Shown here piece after piece: positions 52,001 to 59,863 of a stretch of DNA of 64,000 nt. Within the stretch, counting starts at the first letter, position 1. Every line of letters starts with the position of its first letter. The stretch comes from Winogradskya consettensis. Its GTDB lineage: Bacteria; Actinomycetota; Actinomycetes; Mycobacteriales; Micromonosporaceae. The notes beneath the pieces were generated by a model that saw nothing but the letters and a program-made list of their open reading frames with translations, was not told where the DNA came from and did no database searches. Both the position numbers and the translations under genes were made by a program. Location of the stretch: positions 124,001 to 188,000 of the forward strand of contig NZ_BOQP01000027.1 of assembly GCF_018332715.1 (NCBI RefSeq). The letters are read 5' to 3'.

Positions 52001-52315
52001 GTCGACCCGCTGCGTCTGCACCAGCCGCGCCGCATCCGACGGAATCACCATCAGATGCCCGCCCACCACGGTCTGCGCGAACGACACCTTGTCGCGCCCG
52101 GCACCCCGCTCCACGAACGCCCTCGTAGCCGCCCGCGACCCGACCGTCACCCGGTCCCCGGTAACCAGCGTGATCGTGTACCCGCCGACGGGAACCGGGG
52201 CCTGCGCCGAGGCCGGGACCGGGGCCGGCGCCGTGGCATCGGCCGGTCCGGCGGGCACCACCAGCGCGGCGGCCAGCGCTGTGACGCCGGCCAGTCCTAA
52301 ATGGAAGCTCTTCAT
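49097..52315 (-). CDS. Secreted S8 (subtilisin-like) peptidase
   Basis: 1072 residues from the ATG at 52315, chosen because a Sec signal (MKSFHLGLAGVTALAAALVV, cleavage near ADA) begins there; the frame is open further up but antisense to the lyase gene's end. The propeptide spans about 30-190. The catalytic triad is intact: Asp218 (VAVLDSGVDATHPD), His248 (GHGTHVAST) and Ser427 (GTSMATPHVAGA); oxyanion Asn in VIAAGNEGPS. A fibronectin-like and several beta-sandwich regions follow up to the end. The size and layout match large extracellular actinomycete subtilases. Likely role: protein scavenging in the medium; no neighbour suggests a special substrate. Confidence 0.95.
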   Translation of the reverse strand: MKSFHLGLAGVTALAAALVVPAGPADATAPAPVPASAQAPVPVGGYTITLVTGDRVTVGSRAATRAFVERGAGRDKVSFAQTVVGGHLMVIPSDAARLVQTQRVDRRLFDVTGLIEGGYDDRAHAGVPLILGSESVTNFSAVRKAVGSHATREMTSLRALAVSAPKSSSMWQAVTKSDHVWLDGRRKLSLDVSVPQIGAPAAWQAGLTGTGMKVAVLDSGVDATHPDLAGRVVEKNFTTAAGGDQVGHGTHVASTIAGSGAASNGKYRGVAPDATILSGKVCGDQFCEDSAILAGMQWAAVEQHARVVNLSLGGPDFDGADPLEEAVNTLTASTGALFVIAAGNEGPSASTVGSPGSADAALTVAAVDKADVTAEFSSRGPRVGDAALKPDIAAPGVDIVAARAAGTSIGEPAADFPDTYMTLSGTSMATPHVAGAAALLAQAHPEWDGARLKETLIASSARTGDGKAFEQGAGRVDVARALTQVVTAEPVSVSFGLQKWPHEDDAAVSKQVTYRNSGTVDLTLALALTSGQAFTLDRQTVTVPAGGTAAVTVTADTRTLPVGDYTADIVATAGTQRVLTAVAVQKEPERYALTLHHLGLDGKPVINYLTGIFQVAGDYFALPWDPSGTVTLRLAPGRYTVGTYLDESAAQDGSQQAMIYQPVLDLTGDTSITFDAREATPVKVSVPDASAAAVESWIGTEQQSDEGTVIFGTLQPGIENLRVRQLGPRLPGTATVLSTWARRGSGERGIDSPYAYFVGERVPVAQVLNGYDRAYRRTELAAEKQVFHGGSVVQQWAQLSDSQGEVYGVGIARARPGASRVNYLATGNGARWQTDTRLGVSFDEYGFLQGLDLNGSYRPATSTVEHWGAAPLQTRFSSRYEWVGREGDLLYAQLPPLTDAAGHPGYNQLLDSVSTRLYRGRELLGESDWLYVDAAGLPDGDAVYRVLQETTGGFGGLSTRTSTEFTFTSGVGAQGLVPVFTVNVAPALDASGAVRAGSVGQVPLIARDQKGLPVHGAWLGLEVSFDDGATWRASGPAVHYPRGKGYVSLRVHGRDKSGTTVSQTVIRAYRYR

Positions 52316-52373
52316 ACCCCTTCGAGCGATCGATCGGCGCCAAAGGTTGCGTCGGGTCGAATTTTGGCCCGAA

Positions 52374-52399
52374 CGGGCCGGCCCGGTGAGGCCGGCCCG
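52374..52399. terminator. Terminator-like hairpin after the pectate lyase gene
   Basis: A perfect 9-bp stem (CGGGCCGGC at 52374-52382 and its complement at 52391-52399), 8-nt loop, 18 bp beyond the lyase stop. On the minus strand it comes before the subtilase start. Confidence 0.7.
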
Positions 52400-52416
52400 C
52401 AGCGGATCCCCGGGGC

Positions 52417-53619
52417 CTATTTGTAGGTGATGTCGCTCTGGGTGACCTTGCAGTTGGTGGTGTTCCAGCCCTCGCCGAGGTAGCTCGGCTCGCTGCCCTT
52501 GGGGACGCCCTTGTACATCCCGCAGACCGTGGCGCTGGAGCTGTTGGTCAGGGTGACGCGGGTGATGGTGGCGATGTCGCCCCAGTTGGTGTTGATGCCC
52601 GCGACCATGTCGATGTCGTTGAGGAGGACGTTGTCGATCTTGACGTTGCGCTGGTACGAGTTGGTGCAGTTGCCGCAGCCGCGGTAGAGCTTGCCGGAGC
52701 CGCTGAGGTAGAAGCCGGAGATGCTGACGGTTCCGTTGCCGTTGTGCTGGAACGTCTTGTCGCTGCCGGCCCGCGCGCCGCCGCCGATGACGTAACTCGT
52801 GCCGCCGCTGGTGCCCAGGAAGGTCGCGGCGTCCTCGCCGATGTCGTTCCACCAGACGTTGCGGATGGTGCAGGTGCCCAGGCAGTGCACGCCGTCACCG
52901 GCGGGGGAGCCGAGGATGACGTTCTGCAGGGTGCCACCGTTGGCGATCTCGAACATCGGGTCCTGGGACTCGTCCTGCGAGCCGTCGCCGATGCAGCAGT
53001 AGGTCTTCATGCCGCCGTCGAAGGTGCCGGAGACGGAGACCGTGCCGGAGATCGACACCGAGCCGGCCGAGCTCGGCCACGCGCCGGTCGGCGTGCCGGT
53101 GCTCGGAGGAGTGGTGGTCGGGCTCGCGGTCGGGGTGGTGGTCGGGGTCGTGCTGCCGCCCGCGTACGTTTCGAACTCGGCGATCCGTGGTGCGCTGGAC
53201 GCGGCGCTGATCTCGAAGGTGATCTTCTTCAGCGAGGTCGAGGTGAAGGTGACGGTGCCCGGGCTGCCGCTGCCGCTCTTCAGGACGGCGCTGGTGTCGG
53301 CGTTGAGCAGCCGCCAGGAGCTGATCGTTCCGCCGCCCGATGCCTGCGTGATGACGGCCGAGGACACCGCTGTGGCGCTGCTCCACTTGACGGAGACGTA
53401 CCCGGTCGTGCTGTTCGGCGACCAGTAGGTGCTGGCGCTGCCGTCTATGACGTTGCCGTAACTGGTGCCGGTGGCCTTGCTGGAGCCGTCGGCGCCGGCA
53501 CCGATGCTGAGGTTGCCGGCAGCCAGGGCGTACTGCGTCGGCAGCATCATCACGATCGCGGCGCTGGTGACCGCGGTGGCTCCCGCGGCTACCCACCGTA
53601 GTGCGACTGATCGTTTCAT
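52417..53619 (-). CDS. Secreted PL3 pectate lyase with N-terminal discoidin-type CBM
   Basis: 400 residues from the ATG at 53619 (an ATG at 53637 would add six). Signal peptide, then a coagulation factor 5/8-like carbohydrate module (about 33-155: GNVIDGSASTYWSPNSTTGY, RIAEFETYAGG), a Thr/Pro linker (about 156-180), and a PL3 catalytic domain (about 185-400): FDGGMKTYCCIGDGSQDES, QDPMFEIANGGTLQNVILG, VWWNDIGEDAATFLG and DKTFQHNGNGTVSISGFYLS. PL3 enzymes cut polygalacturonate by beta-elimination with Ca. Upstream is an AGCGCT-type operator (53669-53682), and the divergent gene is a cellulase. Confidence 0.93.
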   Translation of the reverse strand: MKRSVALRWVAAGATAVTSAAIVMMLPTQYALAAGNLSIGAGADGSSKATGTSYGNVIDGSASTYWSPNSTTGYVSVKWSSATAVSSAVITQASGGGTISSWRLLNADTSAVLKSGSGSPGTVTFTSTSLKKITFEISAASSAPRIAEFETYAGGSTTPTTTPTASPTTTPPSTGTPTGAWPSSAGSVSISGTVSVSGTFDGGMKTYCCIGDGSQDESQDPMFEIANGGTLQNVILGSPAGDGVHCLGTCTIRNVWWNDIGEDAATFLGTSGGTSYVIGGGARAGSDKTFQHNGNGTVSISGFYLSGSGKLYRGCGNCTNSYQRNVKIDNVLLNDIDMVAGINTNWGDIATITRVTLTNSSSATVCGMYKGVPKGSEPSYLGEGWNTTNCKVTQSDITYK

Positions 53620-53668
53620 CCGGTGTCCCACTTTCATCATCGAGTGCGTACGCCGCCATCTACCTGAA

Positions 53669-53682
53669 GGAAAGCGCTTACC
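53669..53682. promoter_or_regulatory. AGCGCT-type LacI-family operator before the pectate lyase
   Basis: GGAAAGCGCTTACC, near-palindromic around AAGCGCTT, 50 bp upstream of the lyase ATG. The core resembles LacI-family sites such as CebR/CcpA-type operators. Confidence 0.55.
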
Positions 53683-53768
53683 AGCCGACGATAGATATGC
53701 ATCGATCCAGTGACAAGGAGTTGCAGTGTTTGCAGTCTTCACAAATCTGAAACATGCCGGTTATGGTG

Positions 53769-53782
53769 TGGGAGCGCTTCCA
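53769..53782. promoter_or_regulatory. CebR-like operator before the GH9 cellulase
   Basis: TGGGAGCGCTTCCA differs in one position from the CebR consensus TGGGAGCGCTCCCA known from Streptomyces and Thermobifida cellulase genes. It lies 43 bp upstream of the GH9 start. CebR releases such sites when cellobiose is present. Confidence 0.85.
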
Positions 53783-53824
53783 TAGGTGGGCGTCGATCAG
53801 ATCTCCGAGGAGAAGGCGGCCGTC

Positions 53825-56146
53825 ATGCGGTCAATCCCCTGGTACCGCCGCGCCGCCGTGGCGGCCGTGGCCCTCACGCTCATCGCTGCGGCCGTCGTCG
53901 TCGGGAACGGTGCGCGACCGGCTGCGGCGGCACCCGCGTTCGACTACGGCGAGGCCCTGCAGAAGTCGATGTTCTTCTACCAGGCCCAGATCGCCGGCAA
54001 GAAGCCGGCATGGAGCCAGGTGTCGTGGCGCGGCGACGCGGCCATGGCCGACGGGTCCGATGTGGGGCTCGATCTCACCGGAGGCTGGTTCGACGCCGGC
54101 GACCACGTCAAGTTCGGTTTCCCGATGGCGTTCAGCACCACGATGCTGGCCTGGGGCGCGGTCGAGAACCGGGCCGCGTACGCCGCATCTGGGCAGCTCA
54201 CCACGTTCCTCAACAACCTGCGGGTGCCGAACGACTACTTCATCAAGGCGCATCCGTCGGCCAACGTGCTGTACGGGCAGGTGGGCCGGGGCGACGACGA
54301 CCACAAGTGGTGGGGCCCGGCCGAGGTGATGCCGATGGCGCGTCCGGCGTACAAGATCGATGCGACCTGTGGTGGCTCGGACCTCGCCGGGGAGACGGCG
54401 GCCGCGATGGCTGCCAGCTCGATGGTCTTCCGGCCCACCGACGCGGCCTACGCCGACAAGCTGCTCACCCACGCCCGGCAGCTCTACACCTTCGCCGACA
54501 CGGTCCGGAAGGTCTACAGCGACTGCATCACCGACGCCGCCGCCTACTACAAGTCCTGGAGCGGCTACCAGGACGAGCTGGTGTGGGGCGCCATCTGGCT
54601 GTACCGGGCGACGGGCGACGCCACGTACCTCGCCAAGGCGGAGAACGGGTACGACGCCCTCGGCACGGAACCGCAGACCACGACCCACTCGTACAAGTGG
54701 ACGCTGGCCTGGGACAACAAGCAGTTCGCGGCGTACGTGCTGCTGGCCGGCCTGACCGGGAAGCAGAAGTACACCGACGACGCCAACCGCTGGCTCGACT
54801 GGTGGACCGTCGGCGTCAACGGCGAGAAGGTGCGCTACTCCCCGGGCGGCGAAGCAGTGCTGGACAGCTGGGGGTCGCTGCGGTACGCCGCCAACACTGC
54901 GTTCGCCGCGCTGGTCTACAGCGACATCACCACCGACACGGTCCGTAAGACCCGCTACCACGACTTCGCGGTCCGGCAGATCAACTACGCGCTCGGCGAC
55001 AACCCGCGCGGGTCCAGCTATCTGATCGGCTTCGGCACCAATTCCCCGAAGAACCCGCATCACCGTACGGCGCACGGGTCCTGGTGGGACAACAGCGGCA
55101 CCCCGGTGAACACCCGGCACGTGCTGTACGGCGCGCTGGTCGGCGGCCCGTCCGCGCCCGACGACGCCTACCAGGACGTACGCACCGACTACGTGATGAA
55201 CGAGGTGGCCACCGACTACAACGCCGGGTTCACCTCCGCGCTGGCCCGGCTCTACGGGGAGTACGGCGGCCCGCCCTCGGCGACCTTCCCGGTGGCCGAG
55301 CAGCCGGACCTGGACGAGATCACGGTGGAGACCACGGTGATGCAGAACGAGGCCCGCGGTACCGCCCTCAAGGTGATGATCTACAACAAGTCGGCGTTCC
55401 CGGCGCGTGCGCTCACCCAGGCGTCGTACCGGTACTACTTCCGTCGCGAAGGCACCGCGGCGCTCCAGGTCACCCCGGGTTACACGCAGGGCTGCCCGGC
55501 GCCGGCCACCGCCAAGCAGTATTCCGGCGACATCTGGTACGTCGAGGTGAACTGCGCCGGGTATCCGATCGCCCCGGCGGGCCAGTCGGCGTATCGCATG
55601 GAGGTGCAGTTCAAGGTCGGCGTGGCGGACGGTGGGACCTGGGATCCGGCCAACGACCCGTCGTACCTGCCGGGCACCGCGGTGAACCCCAAGGTCCCGC
55701 TGTACGAGGCGGGCACCCGGATCTGGGGCCAGGAGCCAGGCACGACAACGCCGGAGCCGACCCCCACGACACCCTCACCCACCCCTACGACGCCGGGGCC
55801 GAGCCCCACGCCGTCCGGTTCGCCGACTGCGGGTTGCCGGCTGGCGTACAGCACCGACGACTGGGGTGCCGGGTTCAGCGGCACGGTCGCCATCACCAAC
55901 ACCGGCGGGGCGGCGTGGCCGGGCTGGACCCTCGCCTTCGACTTCCCCGGCAACCAGAAGGTCACCCAGGGCTGGTCCGGCACATGGAGCCAGGCGGGCA
56001 CCCACGTCACGGTGACCAACGAATCCTGGAACGGGGCCGTGGCCCCCGGCGCGACGGTCAGCCTGGGCTTCACCGGCTCCTACAGCGGCAGCAACCCCCG
56101 GCCGGCCTCGTTCACCGTCAACGGTTCCGCCTGTCCGGCGAGCTGA
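53825..56146 (+). CDS. Secreted GH9 cellulase with CBM3 and CBM2
   Basis: 773 residues from the ATG at 53825; an upstream GTG at 53786 is rejected because it lies next to the CebR-like site and adds no signal. Signal peptide to about residue 36. GH9 domain about 38-480: base Asp90/Asp93 in GGWFDAGDHVKFGFP, HHRTAHGSW, and the acid Glu460 in DYVMNEVATDYNAGF. A CBM3c-like module follows (about 495-640: VMQNEARGTALKVMIYNKSA), then a Pro/Thr linker and a CBM2 (about 675-773: WGAGFSGTVAITNTGG). This layout (GH9-CBM3-CBM2) is known for processive endoglucanases such as Thermobifida E4. Next gene: a second cellulase. Confidence 0.95.
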   Translation: MRSIPWYRRAAVAAVALTLIAAAVVVGNGARPAAAAPAFDYGEALQKSMFFYQAQIAGKKPAWSQVSWRGDAAMADGSDVGLDLTGGWFDAGDHVKFGFPMAFSTTMLAWGAVENRAAYAASGQLTTFLNNLRVPNDYFIKAHPSANVLYGQVGRGDDDHKWWGPAEVMPMARPAYKIDATCGGSDLAGETAAAMAASSMVFRPTDAAYADKLLTHARQLYTFADTVRKVYSDCITDAAAYYKSWSGYQDELVWGAIWLYRATGDATYLAKAENGYDALGTEPQTTTHSYKWTLAWDNKQFAAYVLLAGLTGKQKYTDDANRWLDWWTVGVNGEKVRYSPGGEAVLDSWGSLRYAANTAFAALVYSDITTDTVRKTRYHDFAVRQINYALGDNPRGSSYLIGFGTNSPKNPHHRTAHGSWWDNSGTPVNTRHVLYGALVGGPSAPDDAYQDVRTDYVMNEVATDYNAGFTSALARLYGEYGGPPSATFPVAEQPDLDEITVETTVMQNEARGTALKVMIYNKSAFPARALTQASYRYYFRREGTAALQVTPGYTQGCPAPATAKQYSGDIWYVEVNCAGYPIAPAGQSAYRMEVQFKVGVADGGTWDPANDPSYLPGTAVNPKVPLYEAGTRIWGQEPGTTTPEPTPTTPSPTPTTPGPSPTPSGSPTAGCRLAYSTDDWGAGFSGTVAITNTGGAAWPGWTLAFDFPGNQKVTQGWSGTWSQAGTHVTVTNESWNGAVAPGATVSLGFTGSYSGSNPRPASFTVNGSACPAS

Positions 56147-56166
56147 GTCGTACGAGAGGGAGATCG

Positions 56167-57780
56167 ATGATGCTGAGAACAAAGAAGGCGGGGCTCGCGG
56201 TCCTGGCCGCCGCCCTCACCCTCGCCGGAACCGTCTACGGCGTGACGAGACCGGTGCCGGCCGAGGCCGCAGCCGCACTCACCGCGTCCCAGCTGGTCGC
56301 CGACATGGGTGCCGGCTGGAACCTGGGAAACTCGCTGGAAGCCAACAGCAACGGGGTCCCCAGCGAGACGGCGTGGGGGAATCCGGTCGTGACCCAGGCC
56401 CTGATCAACCGGGTGAAGGCGTCGGGTTTCAAGACGATCCGGATCCCGGTGTCCTACCTGGGCAACATCGGGGCCGGCCCGAACTACACGGTCAACGCCG
56501 CGTGGCTGACCCGGATCGCCGCGGTCGTCGATTACGCGTACAGCCAGGGCCTGTACGTGGTCGTCAACATGCACGGCGACGGCTACAAGAGCGTCGGCGG
56601 GTCCTGGCTGATCTGCGACGCGTCCGACCAGACGACGATCAAGGACAAGTACGCGAAGGTCTGGCAACAGGTCGCGACGAAGTTCCAGAGCTACAACGAG
56701 CACCTGATCCTCGAGTCCATGAACGAGGAGTTCGACGGGCAGTACGGCAACCCCACCCAGCCGTGCTACTCGAACATCAACGCCTACAACCAGAGCTTCG
56801 TCGACACCGTACGCCGGACGGGTGGCACCAACGCCTCCCGCTGGCTGCTGGTCCCCGGCTGGAACACGAACATCGACTACACCGTGGGCAATTACGGCTT
56901 CGCGCTCCCGACCGATCAGTACCGGTCGTCGACCATCCCCGCCGCCGAGCAGCGGATCATGATCTCCGTCCACTACTACGACCCGTGGGACTTCACCGGG
57001 CAGGAGGACGGCGTCATCACGCAGTGGGGCCCGAACGCCACCAACCCGGCGAAGACATCGACCTGGGGGCAGGAAGACTATCTGGACGCCCAGTTGAAAA
57101 AGACCTACGACACCTTCGTCACGCGGGGCTACCCGGTCTTCGTCGGTGAGTACGGCTCGATCGACAAGACGGCGTACGACTCGGCGAACAACACCTACCG
57201 CGCGGACTTCGCGCGCACCCTGGTCGCCGCCGCCAAGAAGTACGGCGCCGCCACGGCCTACTGGGACAACGGCTACAACGGCCAGCACGGCTTCGGCCTG
57301 TTCGACCGGAGCTCCGCCACGGTCACCCAGCAGGGCATCATCACCGCCATCATGACCGGCGTCGGCACCACCCCGCCGACCAGCACCCCCACCTCGCCGC
57401 CGACGAGCCCCCCGACCAGCACGCCCACGAGCCCGCCGACCAGCACGCCGCCGACCAGTCCCGGCACCAGCACCTGCCGGGTCACCAGCACGGTCAACGC
57501 GTGGAACACCGGCCTGACCACCAGCATCACCATCACCAACGCCGGCACCAGCGCCATCAACGGCTGGACCCTGGCCTTCACCCTGGCCACCGGCCAGAGC
57601 ATCACCTCCGGCTGGAGCGCCACCTATGCCCCGGCCAGCGGCACGGTGACCGCGACCAACGCCAGCTACAACGCGTCGATCCCGGCGGGAGGCTCGGCCA
57701 GCATCGGCTTCCAGGCCACCCACACCGGTAACGCCGCCGCCCCCACCGCCTTCAAACTCAACGGCACCACCTGCAGCTGA
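56167..57780 (+). CDS. Secreted GH5 endoglucanase with CBM2
   Basis: 537 residues from the ATG at 56167 (GAGAGGGAG site upstream). Signal peptide to about residue 36. GH5 domain about 38-390: GAGWNLGNSLEANSNGVPSE, VVVNMHGDGYKSVGGSW, acid/base Glu187 in LILESMNEEFDG, HYYDPWDFTGQ and nucleophile Glu328 in YPVFVGEYGSID. A Thr/Pro/Ser linker (TPPTSTPTSPPTS-type) leads to a CBM2 (about 433-537: VNAWNTGLTTSITITNAGTS). Only 20 bp after the GH9 stop, so it is probably under the same CebR-like control. A terminator-like hairpin follows. Confidence 0.95.
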   Translation: MMLRTKKAGLAVLAAALTLAGTVYGVTRPVPAEAAAALTASQLVADMGAGWNLGNSLEANSNGVPSETAWGNPVVTQALINRVKASGFKTIRIPVSYLGNIGAGPNYTVNAAWLTRIAAVVDYAYSQGLYVVVNMHGDGYKSVGGSWLICDASDQTTIKDKYAKVWQQVATKFQSYNEHLILESMNEEFDGQYGNPTQPCYSNINAYNQSFVDTVRRTGGTNASRWLLVPGWNTNIDYTVGNYGFALPTDQYRSSTIPAAEQRIMISVHYYDPWDFTGQEDGVITQWGPNATNPAKTSTWGQEDYLDAQLKKTYDTFVTRGYPVFVGEYGSIDKTAYDSANNTYRADFARTLVAAAKKYGAATAYWDNGYNGQHGFGLFDRSSATVTQQGIITAIMTGVGTTPPTSTPTSPPTSPPTSTPTSPPTSTPPTSPGTSTCRVTSTVNAWNTGLTTSITITNAGTSAINGWTLAFTLATGQSITSGWSATYAPASGTVTATNASYNASIPAGGSASIGFQATHTGNAAAPTAFKLNGTTCS

Positions 57781-57798
57781 TCCGTCACGGCGAACCGG

Positions 57799-57827
57799 CC
57801 CCCGTGTCCTCGGATGCGGGGGTCTTT
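57799..57827 (+). terminator. Rho-independent-like terminator after GH5
   Basis: Stem CCCCCG (57799-57804) with CGGGGG (57817-57822), loop of 12 nt, then TCTTT. Eighteen bp after the GH5 stop. Confidence 0.75.
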
Positions 57828-57891
57828 ACGCAGCATGCCGCCCCGGGCCGCGCGCCGTGCCACCCGGGGCGGTGTGGTGGATGATCGTGCT

Positions 57892-58674
57892 GTGAATTCC
57901 TCTGTGGATGAGTTCGGCCGGGATGACTGCGACGCCGTGGTTCTGCTGCACGTATTAGGGACGAGCAGCTGGATGTGGCATCGGATAGCACCGGTGCTCG
58001 CGGAGGACTTCCACGTTCTGGTGCCCGATCTGCCGGGGCACGGGCGAAGTGGCCGGGCCTGGGTGTCGCTGGCCGATACCGTGCAGGTCGTGACAGAGCT
58101 CGTACGGTCACGGACGGCGGCGGGGCGTGCCCATGTCGTCGGCCTGTCGCTCGGTGGCTATGTGGCCGCACTGCTCGCGGCGAACGAACCGGCTGTGGTG
58201 CGCAGCGTGGTCGTCAGCGGTGTGAACGTGCTGCCGTTCCCTCATCCGGCGATGATGCGGTTGCTCGGCCGGATCATCGGCCCGTTTACTTCGTCCGGGC
58301 CCGTGGTGCGCGCGAACGCGAAGGCGCTCAAGGTGCCCGCTGAGGACTTTGCCGGCTACCGCAGCGCTGCCGGGCAGGTGGCGCGCGGGACCTTCGCCCG
58401 GGTCGGTGACGAGGTCACGGTGTTCGAGGTCCCTGCCGGGGCAGGATCGTCACCGTGCCGCATGCTGGCCGTCGCGGGTGCCAACGAGAACGAGATGATT
58501 CTGCGGTCGTTGCCGATCCTCGCCGAGGGGTTTGGGCACGGCGACGCGCGACTCGTGACCGGGGTCGGTCATGCCTGGAGCAGTGAGGCGCCCAGCCTGT
58601 TCACAGCGACGATCCGGGCCCATGTCGCTGGTACGGACCTTCCTGCGGACCTCCGTCGCCTGACCGGGGCCTGA
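57892..58674 (+). CDS. Alpha/beta hydrolase
   Basis: 260 residues from a GTG at 57892; the frame is open 26 codons further up, but this text is Arg-rich and lies in the terminator region. Alpha/beta-hydrolase features: VVLLHVLGTSSWMWHRIAPV (oxyanion strand, though the common HG is HV here), VPDLPGHGRSGRAW, the nucleophile elbow VGLSLGGYVAALLA and a final His in LVTGVGHAWSSEAP. An acid residue may be in the ANENEM segment. Substrate unknown; it could be an esterase for plant-derived esters given the cell-wall genes around, but this is only context. Convergent with the LacI gene. Confidence 0.82.
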   Translation: MNSSVDEFGRDDCDAVVLLHVLGTSSWMWHRIAPVLAEDFHVLVPDLPGHGRSGRAWVSLADTVQVVTELVRSRTAAGRAHVVGLSLGGYVAALLAANEPAVVRSVVVSGVNVLPFPHPAMMRLLGRIIGPFTSSGPVVRANAKALKVPAEDFAGYRSAAGQVARGTFARVGDEVTVFEVPAGAGSSPCRMLAVAGANENEMILRSLPILAEGFGHGDARLVTGVGHAWSSEAPSLFTATIRAHVAGTDLPADLRRLTGA

Positions 58675-58701
58675 TCGCCCGGGTGCGTGCTGTCTTAGGC
58701 G

Positions 58702-59736
58702 TCATCGCCCTGGGCTGTCCGGGTCTATCCGCCGGAGGGTGCTCTGGCGGGGGAGGAGCTCGAAGGGCGCGAACGCCTCCTGCGGTTCGGCTGAGGCGCC
58801 GCCGTCGATCCGCTGGCTCAGGAAGTCGAGGGCGAGCCGGGCGATCTGGGTCTTGTCGACGGCGATCGTGCTGAGGGACGGCTGGTAGAAGGCGCCCTCC
58901 TCGATGCCGTCGAAGCCGATCACCGCGACGTCCTCCGGGACCCGGTGGCCGCGTTCGTGCAGGGCCCGTAGCGCGCCGATGGCCATCAGGTCGTTGAAGC
59001 AGAAGACCGCGTCGGGGGGCTGCGGCAGGTCGAGCAGGGCCGTCATGGCGGCGTACCCGTCGGGGCGGTGGTAGCTCTTGGCTGGGATCACCAGGTCGCC
59101 GTCGAAGGGCATTTTCGCCGCGCGCAGTGCTGCCTTGTAGCCGCGGAGGCGTAGGGCCGCGGTGCCGCCGGAGATGTGGGGCTGGCTGCCGATCGCGGCG
59201 ATGCGGGTGCGGCCGAGCGTGATCAGGTGATCGGTTGCGGCCTTGGCGCCGGCGACGTTGTCGATGGTCACGTGGTCGACCGGGGCGTGGATGAGCCGCT
59301 CGCCGAGCAGGACCAGGGGGGTGCGGTCGCGGCGGGCGCTGAGCTCCTGGGCGGTCAGGGCGAGGGGGCTCACGATCAGGCCGTCGACCAGGTGCGATTT
59401 GATCCCGTCGAGGACGAGGCGTTCGCCGTCCTTGCCGCCCTGGGTCTCGTCGATCAGCAGCGTCCAGCCGTGTTGCTTGGCCTGCTGGACGAACTGGGCG
59501 GCGAGCTCGGCGAAGTAGGGCGAGCTGATCTCGGGGACGGCGAGCGCGACCGTGCCCGTGCGGCCGCCGCGCAACAGCCGGGCGCCGAGATTGGGGCGGT
59601 AATCCAATTCGGTCAGGGCCAGCTGGACCTTGGCCCGGGTCGCATCGGAGACAAAAGGGAAACCGTTCACGACGTTGGACACCGTCTTGACGGAAACCCC
59701 GGCGCGCTGCGCTACGTCCCTGATGCTGGCGCCCAC
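58702..59736 (-). CDS. LacI-family regulator of the GH51 locus
   Basis: 344 residues from the GTG at 59736, with AGGAGGGGG upstream at 8-bp spacing. HTH/hinge: IRDVAQRAGVSVKTVSNVVN and LDYRPNLGARLLRGG; sensor domain: VALAVPEISSPYFAELAAQF, ERLIHAPVDHVTIDNVAGAK, FCFNDLMAIGALRALHERG, VAVIGFDGIEEGAFYQPSL. Divergent from the GH51 gene, with the double palindrome ACAACGTTGT in the gap. It most likely represses the arabinofuranosidase operon until arabinose or an arabino-oligosaccharide binds. Inducer inferred from neighbours only. Confidence 0.93.
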   Translation of the reverse strand: MGASIRDVAQRAGVSVKTVSNVVNGFPFVSDATRAKVQLALTELDYRPNLGARLLRGGRTGTVALAVPEISSPYFAELAAQFVQQAKQHGWTLLIDETQGGKDGERLVLDGIKSHLVDGLIVSPLALTAQELSARRDRTPLVLLGERLIHAPVDHVTIDNVAGAKAATDHLITLGRTRIAAIGSQPHISGGTAALRLRGYKAALRAAKMPFDGDLVIPAKSYHRPDGYAAMTALLDLPQPPDAVFCFNDLMAIGALRALHERGHRVPEDVAVIGFDGIEEGAFYQPSLSTIAVDKTQIARLALDFLSQRIDGGASAEPQEAFAPFELLPRQSTLRRIDPDSPGR

Positions 59737-59804
59737 CGCGCTGCCCCCTCCTGTTGCGATGAAAGTTGCCGAGGTCAGCCTAGTCGATCTCGTTTCCAGG
59801 TCTT

Positions 59805-59827
59805 TACAACGTTGTACACAACGTTGT
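59805..59827. promoter_or_regulatory. Double LacI-type operator before GH51
   Basis: Two copies of the perfect palindrome ACAACGTTGT lie at about 59806-59815 (within TACAACGTTGTA, 59805-59816) and 59818-59827, centres 12 bp apart. They are 37-59 bp upstream of the GH51 start. Confidence 0.85.
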
Positions 59828-59863
59828 AAAAAGCAGGTCACCAAGAACAACTTTGGAGGCCTC

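Noticed and set aside
53786..53824. Upstream GTG start for the GH9 cellulase
   Set aside because: It would place the start within four bp of the CebR-like operator and add residues before the signal peptide.
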